Shown here: piece by piece, positions 54,875 through 64,000 of the stretch
How positions within the stretch are numbered: position 1 is the first letter of the stretch
Layout: each line of letters opens with the position of its first letter
Origin: Saposhnikovia divaricata
Taxonomy: Eukaryota; Streptophyta; Magnoliopsida; Apiales; Apiaceae
Reading direction: 5' to 3'
Assembly (NCBI GenBank): GCA_036435485.1
Contig: CM071595.1
Location: 11,274,001-11,338,000 of the forward strand
Length of the DNA stretch: 64,000 nt
Notes under the pieces: generated by a model
Told to the model about the DNA's origin: nothing
Database searches by the model: none
The model's input: the letters and a program-made list of their open reading frames with translations, nothing else
Translations under genes and position numbers: made by a program

Positions 54875-57859
54875 TTTACGATATGAGTTTTTATTTTTCT
54901 CGTTGTGTGTTGATGTTAATATTCGATGATCCTATTGTGACGATAAATATCCTTTTAGGTATGCATAATTTTTTTGAAATATGTAGCTAAAGAGGTCGAT
55001 ATTTTGTGTCTCTATATTTTGATGGTTGTTTTTAGAGTGTTGATGTCTTTCTTGCGATTGGAGTTAGAGAAATGATTAATGAATGTACTTTCAACGTTTT
55101 TCATAAGTTTATTAGGATGATTATCTCATAATCTATTGAACTGTTATATTTGCATACAATTATATATTATGGGATTATATGAATGTGACTTTTGATTTAA
55201 TACTACTATTAAGTATTATTGAAGCTTCAATAATTCGTTTTATGGATTTATAGAAAAATGAATTCATAAAAATAAGGTTATTGTTATAGATGTTAAAAGT
55301 CCAGTTATCATTTATGTGATGCAATTTTAATATACTTTAGATTTTAAATTCAGAGGATGCTATGGTAAATCATAACAATTTGAGAAACATAATGGTAAAC
55401 TTTGATAGATTAAAATGTGGCATGTTGCCCTATCATAATTTATCATTTCATATCCGCTAGTTACCCCGTGCCTCATATGCTATAATTACTACATGTCCGG
55501 TTAATTTTCTAGGATACATGCCTAGAATTTGATATAAAAATTCGACCACACACGAGTTACAAACGTATTAGGTCATAATTAACATGCATCAGTTTAGTAA
55601 TCGACTCTCCCAAAATTACAATTCACAACACATGTATCGATTAGGTATTCAAATCTCACATAAAGATTCGGGAGAAAGCGATGCGTCTGTCAGTTAGGAC
55701 GGTAGTTTGGAAAAATTGTAAAAAATATATTTTCTAAGAAAACAAGAAATAACAAAGAATAAGATCATTCAAAATTTAAATGAGTACTAAGATTTTATTA
55801 TCACATTTTTTATCCAGATATTATAAATTGTATAATTATACAATATCTTTAATACTTTTTACCTCACTTTCATAATTATTTTATTCCAAAATTTTATTGA
55901 TTTTAGTAAGTCATATTATATATATGTTTTCAAAATGTGACTTAAAAAAAACTAATTCTTTCTTGTTATTAGGATTTTGACTTTTAAATAACTAAAATTT
56001 GGGTTGATTAGAGGTTGAAAAATACATATCTTATTTTTGATTTGATCGTTATTTAAAATTTCCAAGTATATAAAATTTATTTTAAGACAAGTGCATGTAT
56101 TAGACATGTTCTTTTAATACAAGTACATGCATCGTAGTGCTTTCACTTTATGTTTATATCTTATTTTTGACTTGGTCACTATTTTTATGAAATTTATAAA
56201 GTTTATTTGAATCAATGTGTATGCATTTGACATGTTCTATTGGTGCTTTCATAAAAAATTAGAATAACGAGGATTTTTTTTGCAAATTATCCTTCAAATA
56301 TTTTATGTAAGATCCAATCACATTTTTTGACTATCGTATGAAATAAAATAATACAAATTTAATTAAAATGAAGTAGACATAGAGATTTTTGTATATATAT
56401 AAATAATAGTATGTAAAATTAAAAAATAAATATTTATCAAAAGACACAATATTGATAGGTAAATAATGTAGGACATAATATAGGACACTCTCACACTGAT
56501 GAATGTATCTAATGAATCATAAAATTTAATCAAATATACATGTAGCTAATTGGTCATAATGGTGAATTTGAATTCATGATTAGTAGATTCCTTATGTCAA
56601 AGGTTCGATCCTCATCTATATCATAATATGTTTTTTTACTTGACTTGACATTTAAGGGTATTTTTGTAAAATTAAATGAATTAAAATGTGACATGTTGTG
56701 GTATTATATATATAATAAATAATAGATTATAGTATCTATTGTAGTAAAAAGGAACACAAAATGAGAGAAAAAAATATATTTGGGGTCAAATATGTGTAGA
56801 ACAAGCTCTTGTGTGTTCTTTTTCTTATGGATTTTATCCACTATGTATATATAGGCAATGCACACATCTCTTCCACCCCAAATGTAACTGCCTCAATAAA
56901 TTACATTCAATGTCATCATGTCAATATTTGTAACTTACAAATATTATTCACACATTAAATTCTATAAATTGTAACCGCTAATACATTATTCATGCGTTTA
57001 CTTTATTTATATTATTTGATAAAATACGTCAAATACAACAATATTTAATTAAGAGCATGATGCACCTTCCTATAGTGGGAAAATGTGCCCATGACCCTCA
57101 GGTAACCTTGCACAAAAAAACTCAAGTGACCATATACTTGAACACACAACCTCGTACAGAAATTTAACGAACTGTAAACTTGTTCAAAGCGACAGGATGT
57201 TGCTAATACTAGTTTAGATTTACATTATAGTGTCAACTTTTTTTTACAGATTGTAATCTAGGCACACTTTTGGGGCAGAGCTCTGCTACTTTTCTGATGC
57301 AACATTTCTGTAAGTGCCGAAGAAGGCTGTAGATGTAGAAGAGTCAATTAGGATATGTATGCTTATATTGTTTTGAGATTGATAATTGCATATTTTATAA
57401 TCACCGTTCAGTGAACTGTGCTCATTATTAGAAGAAGCATGTAAAATGAAATAATTTCGGTAATCTTTTATCTCTTTTTATTTAAAATGAACTTCGCATC
57501 TAATATTATATAATATTTATAAGAAATAAACAAGGAGACTGTTGGACTTGCTCTAATTATACTACTAACTCTTTATGTTATTTCATTGATTCAAGAAGCT
57601 AATGCTGAGGAGACTAGATAAGTTGTTGATATATTGTTTCAAAGTTTAATGATATTTTAAAAACTATGTAATACGCACAAAACTATAAGACGATTATCCA
57701 AAAAAAGGCTACGTTTCAGAATGGAATGAAGGTGTAGATAAGAACCGATAAACATTCAATAGAAGTAGTTCCAATAGCTAACAGTTGGTAGTCAGAATGT
57801 TTGATTAGCTTAAGTTCTAGAAAAACTCATTCAAGAAGTCGTGCATTTTAGAATGTAGG
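54875..57859. other. Long AT-rich intergenic, no gene
   Basis: No open frame of interest. Words such as ATGTATTTGACATGTTCT recur (56090-56240), indicating an old internal duplication. A possible promoter-like TATATATAGGC lies at about 56846 in sequence resembling a decayed LTR. Nothing else supported. Confidence 0.5.
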
Positions 57860-58157
57860 GATGTGAGCAACTTTGCAAAAGTCGGCTCCTTGTTAACCAT
57901 TTTTCCTTGCGGACCTTATCATAACTTTTTCACCATAGACCACGCGGTTTCACAGAATACTAAAGGACTTTCAACTACATCTTCAGCATCATACACAAGG
58001 TCACGTACTTGCGCAAGCAGAATTACAACTCTCTGTTCATTGATTCTCGAATCAGCATCTCGTAAAAATGTTTTCATGCGCATGATCAGCTCCGTCACTA
58101 CTTGTTGAATTTCATCTCTCACTTCATGAAGAAGTTGAACTTCTTCGATCAATAAAT
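57860..58157 (-). pseudogene. NLR (CC-type) N-terminal fragment cut by Copia-D
   Basis: The frame reads LLIEEVQLLHEVRDEIQQVV, then TELIMRMKTFLRDADSRINE, QRVVILLAQVRDLVYDAEDV and VESPLV. This is the Rx-N coiled-coil domain of a CC-NBS-LRR immune receptor, including the DLVYDAEDV segment that corresponds to the EDVID region. It begins mid-domain at the Copia-D LTR border (58158), so the start codon lies on the far side of that element. Stops follow at about 57919. Later codons (PTFAKLLTSLHSKMHDFLNE) are weakly similar. No NB-ARC or LRR region is nearby. Confidence 0.75.
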
Positions 58158-59013
58158 TGTTAATCCCAGGTTTTTAGGATGATGTTTTTTGAATAGTCTT
58201 TGAATTAAATCATGGAGATTTGATTCTGAGTTTCCATATATGATTGTCATATCTATTGCAAGACATATATCGTATTTATTGCAGGTCATATATTTTGGGA
58301 TATCTTTCAGGGATATCATGCGATTTGATTGTAATTCAAATCCTAAAGGAGCCGTTGCTAATGATCACTGATTGATTGTTATCTAATCACTAATTTGTTC
58401 TTGATTGATTCTTGTTTCAACAGCTATAATCTCAAGGATTCATCTCTAACGGCTACATATTCTTGTGCTATATAAAGTCGATCTTTTGGCAAGAAGAAAA
58501 ACAACTCAACACATCTGCAAAACTTCTTACAAAGACTATCAAGCTCATACACTGCATACAGAAGTTACAGTTCATAGAGTTGTAATTTTATATTCATTAT
58601 ATACATAATTGTGCCGGGTTGTGGCAATTAGATAGGGTTGCAAGTCATAAGCCAAGGTAGCCAGTGGGCTAGGTAGCAGGTTTCCTAGGTGACAGTTGTG
58701 TCAAGGGAAGGGTTCTTCCAAGAGGCTTTAAACTGGTAATCGGGAAAATTGTAAGCTTTATATTATTATTATAATAATATAATCTCTGTGCTAGTTGGCG
58801 TAGGGACTTGGATGTAGGCCATAGATTGGGTAGGGGCCGAACCAAGTGAAAATTCCTGGTGTTCTTGCTTTATATTATGTCATTTACTTATTGCTGTTTA
58901 TTTACTCTGTTAGTTAATTGGGACACTCTCACACACAAAAGAGACAGTCTCATTATCATTTGAGACAGTCTCATTTACTTGGCAATTAAATATATTGTGC
59001 TACTGAATTTACA
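58158..59013 (+). repeat. 5' LTR of Copia-D
   Basis: It begins TGTTAATCCCAGG at the edge of the NLR reading frame and ends GAATTTACA before the primer site. TATATAAA at 58469-58476 is a good core promoter. Near the end GAGACAGTCTCATT occurs twice (about 58941-58975). The start is inferred from the break in the NLR frame, since no second LTR is available for comparison. Confidence 0.7.
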
Positions 59014-59121
59014 TTTGGTATCAGCGCGGGTGCATTTAACCTTTGTTTAAGTGTTTATTTTGTTAGATCCACAGCACAATCAGGTTGGCAAGAACGTCGT
59101 TCAATCAATGTTCCACCACTC

Positions 59122-60852
59122 TTGCTTGGAACGGAAAACTATCATGACTGGAAGTTCATAATGAAAATATTTCCCCAGAAAGATACATACGAATGGGATG
59201 CTGTTGAAAATGGTATCACTATTCCCATGAAGGATGGCAAACCCAAACCAGTAAAGGATCTTATTGTTGATGAAGTCAATTCTCTGAATTATAATGCTCG
59301 AGCTATGAATTCTTTACTCAATGGACTATGTGCTACTGAACTTCGAAAAGTGTCAGCATGCACTTCGGCTAAACAAGTTTGGGATACTATTGTAGTGAGT
59401 CATGAAGGCACCTCAAAGGTTCGAGAGGTCAAGCTTGATCTTCTTCTAAGTGACTATGAAAGCTTCAGATTGGAAAAGGATGAAAGCATAAAAGAAGCTC
59501 AGGGACGATTTTTTACACTGATGAATTCTATCACTCTCCTGGAAAGGCACATTCCTCAGGCAGAAATTAACAGAAAAATTCTTCGATCACTGTCCAAAAA
59601 GTTTGCTCCTAAAGTAACAACTCTGCAGGATTCTTCCTTGATCTCAAAAATGGATACACTCACTCTTTTCAGTGAATTAGAAGAGTTTGAGAACCAATTA
59701 AGAAGATATGATGAGGAAGAAGAAGTACCAAGGAAAAAGACTCTAGCTCTTAAAACTATTGTAGACTCTAGTGATGATTCAGATGAGGAGATTGCTCTTT
59801 TAACAAAGAAGTTTCAAAAGTTCTTATCCAAGAAGAAAGCAGCTAGTCGACCTATTCAAAAATCTTATGGAGTCAGAAAGGAATTCAGAAACAACAGTAA
59901 CGATGAAGTATGTTTTAAATGTGGCAAGAAGGGTCCTTTCAAAAAGAATTGTTTTCAGCTGAAGGCAAAATTGAAAGCTTCTGGATTAAAGGATCAAGAA
60001 AAGGAGAAGAAAAAGAGTAAAGCATTTCTCACATGGAGCGATGACGAATCTGATATAGAAATTGATTCTGATGATGAAGTTGCTCAACTATGTTTTGCTG
60101 GATTTGATGAAAACTTCAGTGAAAATGAAGAGGTATTTTCTACTCCTCCAAAATCATTGGTTTATGAAGATTTACTAACCTTGCAGGTACAAAATAAAAA
60201 ATTGCGTAGTAAAAATGCATACTTAAAGCAAGCATTAAGTGAAGTGCTAAGTGAAATGGATGATTCTATGAAAGAGGAATCATTTGTTGAAGAGAAAAAA
60301 TTGCTTCATGAAAAGATGACCAAGCTTGCTGAAGAGAATACATATCTGAAAATCGAGATCGAAAGAAAGGATGCATGTTTGGCCACACTAAGGCAGAAAA
60401 CAGAGTCTTCCAAAGAAACAGAATGCAAAAAGGAACAAAAGTTCATTGAGTTACAGGAAAAGATTGATCGTCTAAAGAAAGATCTGGCTAAATTCGTGCA
60501 CGGTGAAGGCACGTTAGATGTAATGCTGGCAATCAAAAAATCCTCTTTGGGAAAAGAAGGACTGGGTTTCAACACAGGCAAAAAGAGTGTATTTCAAAAG
60601 ACCAATAAGAGGACTACTATGAAGTACAATATGCCGTATGAGAAATGCAAGGATTGCGGAAAAAGGGGACATATCTCAACAGAATCCAAATTTTGTCATA
60701 TTAAGGGCCAAACTGCTAAACCATATCATTCATATATGCATGATTCTCCTAATACTGCTCAAATTTGGATTAAGAAAACAGAAAGACATTTATATAATAT
60801 CATAGATACTAACAATGCAGGACCCAAATCAAGGTGGGTACCTAAGACATGA
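59122..60852 (+). pseudogene. Copia-D gag
   Basis: An uninterrupted frame of about 576 codons starting at or upstream of 59122 (ENYHDWKFIMKIF). The capsid domain includes VWDTIVVSHEGTSKVREVKL. The zinc knuckle reads CFKCGKKGPFKKNC, where the expected His is Pro, so zinc binding may be lost. A long charged coiled coil follows (EKIDRLKKDLAKF), then a second Cys/His cluster (CKDCGKRGHISTE). The frame ends RWVPKT with TGA at 60850-60852. No ATG-initiated capsid start with better context was evident. Confidence 0.82.
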
Positions 60853-63564
60853 ATATATATATATATGTTTTGCAGGTGTGTTTAAAGGTTCACGTTCCAA
60901 AGAATAAGTGGATCATAGACAGTGGTTGCTCTCGTCATATGACAGGAGGCAAGTCGAAATTCCTATCTCTAATTGCTTCAGATGGAGGGTTAGTTACCTT
61001 GGGTGATTCCAATACGGTAAGGATTGTTGGAAAAGGCACCATAGGTAATGAAAAATTCTCTATTAATAATGTAAGATTGGTTGATGGTCTTAAATACAAT
61101 CTCATTAGTGTTAGTCAACTCACAGATTCTGGTCATAGTTTTAATTTTGATAAAAATATCTTTGTGTTAGATTTTGATGAGCAACAGGAAGAAGTATGTC
61201 TAGCTTCCATTCAAGAACAGCAGCATCTATGGCACAGAAGACTTGGCCATGTTCATATGGATCTATTAAAGAAAATTTCATCTCGTGGTCTAGTCAAAGG
61301 CCTGCCTAAGCTCAAATATAAAAAGACAGAGCCTTGTTCAGCTTGTCAATTGGGAAAGCAAGTCAAGACATCTTTCAAATCCAAAACAACAGGTGTCTAC
61401 GACTGATTCATTGCAGTTGTTGCATCTCGACCTATTTGGACCTGAAAGGTATGTAAGTCTTGGAGGTAAGAAATATACTTTTGTTATAGTTGATGATTTT
61501 TCTCGATTCACTTGGGTACTGTTTCTTCGTACTAAGGATGAAGCTTTTAGTGAATTTTCAAGATTTAATTGCTAACCTTGAAACTAAGTACTCCAAGAAG
61601 CTGAGAACTATCAGGAGTGATCATGGTGGAGAATTCGAGAAAGACTTTGTCAATTATTGCAAGGCCAGAGGCATATCACATGAATTCTCTGCTCCACGTA
61701 CTCCTCAACAGAACGGAGTAGTTGAACGCCAAAATAGAACACTACAAGAAACTGCTAGGACTTTGCTTCATGAGAGTAAGTTGCCTCGAAAGTTCTGGGC
61801 AGAAGTGGTAAATACTTCTTGTTATGTACTTAATAGAGTATTAATTCGTCCTATCTTGTTGAAAACTCCGTATAAATTGCTTAAGAATAAAACTCCTAAC
61901 ATTAGTTATTTTCGAGTTTTTGGATCTAAATGCTTTATTCTAGATACTCAGCCAAATCGTGGGAAGTTTGATCCCCGTGCTACTGAAGGTATATTCTTGG
62001 GTTACTCCACTTCTAGTAAGGCATATCGTGTTTATAATCCTGATAAGAATAAAGTAGAGGAATCTATTAATATTACTTTCAATGAGTCTAATCTTGATCT
62101 AGCCAAAGGTTGGGAAGTTTTTATAGATGATAATTCTCATGTTCAAAAGGATCAGTCTCAATCTGGAAAGAGACAGTCTGACTGAAAAGGGACAGTCTCT
62201 CTTTGAAAAGGAACTGCCTCATTCTTCAATAGAACAGGAGACACCTCAAAGGAATTCCACTTTCTCTCAATCATCTCCAGAGTTTTCTGAAGCATCTGAT
62301 AATCCATCTTCTAGAACTGAAAGAAACTCTTCAGAAATTCCTTATCAATCAGTGGATTCAAATGAAGAAGAAATGAGTCGAATAAATCTTCCTAAATCAT
62401 CCAGAGTTGTGAAGAATCATCCTCCAGACAATCTTCTTTCAGATTTAAATCAAGGAATCACTACTCGAAGCAGGGTTAGAAACTTTTGTGCATTCTATGC
62501 TTTTGTAGCTGAATTCAAGCCCAAAAATGCTCAAGAGGCAGTGGAAAATGAACAATGGTCAATAGCAATGCAAGAGGAACTTAACCAATTCGAACGTTGT
62601 GATGTGTGGGAACTTGTACCACCTCCAAAAGATGTCACAGTCATTGGTACTCGCTGGGTTTTCAAGAATAAAAAGGATGAAGACGGAAACATTATCAGAA
62701 ATATGCTCCAATAGCTCGTTTAGAAGCTATACGTATTCTTATGGCGTTTGCAGCATACAAGAACTTTAAACTTTACCAGATGGACGTCAAAAGCGCATTC
62801 TTAAACGGATATCTGCAGGAAGAAGTCTACGTAAAGCAGCCTCCAGGTTTCATTCATGAGAAGTATCCACACTTCGTATACAAACTCAAGAAATCTGTCT
62901 ATGGTCTTGACTCAGGTTTTATTCGTGGTACACTCGATCCTACTCTCTTTATATTTCATAAGAAAAATGATTTTTTATTGGTTCAAGTATACGTTGATGA
63001 TATTGTGTTTGGAGCTTCAGATGAGGCCTTATGCAAATGGTTTTCAGACTGTATGCATAAGGAGTTCGACATGAGTCTTATGGGAGAATTACAATTCTTT
63101 CTTGGACTGCAAATTAACCAGACTAATGCAGGTATCTTTATCCATCAGAGTAAGTATATTAAGGATTTACTCAAAAGGTTTGATTTAGAGCATGTCACTC
63201 CTAAATCAACTCCAATGAGTGTCACCACCAAACTCACTAAGGATGAAAATGGTAAGTCTGTTGATATTACCAAATATAGAGGTATGATTGGTTCTTTGTT
63301 ATATCTTACTGCTTCTCGTCCAGATATCATGTTTAGTGTTTGCTTATGTGCTCGCTTTCAAGCAGCGCCTAAGGAATCCCATTTTAATGCTATAAAGCGA
63401 ATATTTAAATATTTAAAGGGAACTGACGACTTGGGACTATTCTATCCCAATTCCCCGTCTTTTGATTTAATTGGTTTTTCAGATGCTGATTACGCAGGAT
63501 CTCAAGTTGATCGTAAAAGCACTAGTGGAGCATGTGAATTTTTAGGTGATTGTCTAGTAGCTTG
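60849..63564 (+). pseudogene. Copia-D pol: protease, integrase, RT, RNase H, with deletions
   Basis: The protease has KWIIDSGCSRHMTGG. The pre-integrase domain has LWHRRLGHVHMDLL. The integrase core follows in pieces because of frameshifts near 61395 and 61545: HLDLFGPERYVSLGG, RSDHGGEFEKDF, QQNGVVERQNRTLQ. The reverse transcriptase has TRWVFKNKKDEDGN, a gap of roughly 20 residues at 62700, QMDVKSAFLNGYL, a second gap after KSVYGL (about 62910) that removes the usual APR-W-Y stretch, and the catalytic YVDD box (QVYVDDIVFGAS). RNase H starts (GFSDADYAGSQVDRKSTSGA) and is cut at 63564 by Gypsy-2. The element is non-functional. Confidence 0.85.
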
Positions 63565-64000
63565 TGTAACACCCCCAGATCCGGGGTCCGGGATCGGGTC
63601 GTTACTGTCTCATAACTTATACACAATACTTGACTTGAGTCCAAAATCAATAAGTAGCATGCTATGACCCCACAAGAATATCCACTCACACACACACAGT
63701 TATAGTCCCAGAGATGAAATTGAAATAAGTCTTACATAAAAGGGGTTTACGAATGAAAGTTATTACAATCCCAAAAGGATAACATCATAAGTTTAAAAGT
63801 TTTGCCGTTGATTACATTAATAATACATATAGTTAAACAGGAAACAAAAGCTGTCTAACTATGCTACCTCAGCAACGGCGACTAGCATCTCAGCGGGGAG
63901 TCTGGTGGGTCGGGTAACCCGCTTGCGCCGAGTGTGCCTGACGCGAGCCATCTGCCCTAACTGTTGTTGTGACATAATATGAACAAAGCAAGGGTGAGCG
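63565..64000 (-). mobile_element. Gypsy-2 LTR (minus strand), continues past window
   Basis: It begins TGTAACACCCCCAGATCCGG, the inverse of the Gypsy-1 LTR end, and shares TTATAGTCCCAGAGATGAAA with it. The rest diverges. It interrupts the Copia-D RNase H after GDCLVA. The five bases before it (GCTTG, 63560-63564) should be duplicated beyond the window. An internal GC-rich part (63870-63960) has no open frame. Confidence 0.8.

Larger units (their letters stand above)
58158..64000 (+). mobile_element. Copia-D: Copia element in the NLR fragment, 3' end outside window
   Basis: 5' LTR 58158-59013, primer site TGGTATCAGCGC (59016-59027), gag, protease, integrase, reverse transcriptase and part of RNase H follow in order. 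The RNase H is interrupted at 63564 by a minus-strand Gypsy LTR that runs off the window. The remaining RNase H and 3' LTR are presumably beyond 64000. Confidence 0.85.

Overview
ORGANISM. The window is nuclear DNA of a flowering plant, almost certainly a eudicot. It is AT-rich, its genes have GT-AG introns, and it carries an E-class PPR gene, a DC1-domain gene, an A-type cyclin, an NLR remnant and dense Copia, Gypsy, CACTA, Helitron, Stowaway and SINE elements. An asterid, perhaps Apiaceae, seems likely from the look of the repeats, but this is a weak inference. I saw no bacterial, organellar or CRISPR-like locus. LAYOUT. 1-7 kb: the first exon of an auxilin-like J-domain gene (minus strand, running out of the window to the left) with small inverted-repeat elements in its first intron and upstream, then AT-rich intergenic DNA. 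7.06-33.99 kb: one nested block. An old Copia element (Copia-A) sits just upstream of a PPR gene. A CACTA transposon lies inside its RNase H region (11439-33193, TAA target duplication). A Gypsy element lies inside the CACTA (13649-32742), and a young Sirevirus-like Copia (SIRE-1, 15954-29601) lies inside the Gypsy. The CACTA carries intron-containing fragments of two host genes, a ULP1/ESD4-type SUMO protease and a LysM receptor-like kinase. 34.05-36.27 kb: an intact single-exon PPR gene whose native promoter has been pushed about 27 kb away, followed by a SINE fragment. 37.05-43.75 kb: a DC1-domain gene on the minus strand, broken by a 5-kb Copia (Copia-B), by a one-base frameshift and by a Stowaway MITE at its 5' side. 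44.07-50.34 kb: a second Sirevirus-like element cut down to its 5' LTR and gag, then a non-autonomous Helitron whose empty site is preserved in a nearby duplicate. 50.8-52.4 kb: a MITE and an intronless cyclin-A-like gene. 54.1-54.9 kb: a 22-bp minisatellite followed by a Helitron-type 3' end. 57.9-64 kb: an NLR fragment cut by another Copia (Copia-D), itself cut by a Gypsy LTR that runs off the window. HOW IT FITS TOGETHER. There is no operon or pathway here. The story is transposon-driven remodelling: gene capture, gene disruption, promoter displacement and serial nesting. The least ordinary signal is a set of short-motif arrays in the U3 regions of the two Sirevirus-like LTRs. Each family has a different motif but the same layout, and the SIRE-1 motif recurs in front of its third, envelope-position ORF.
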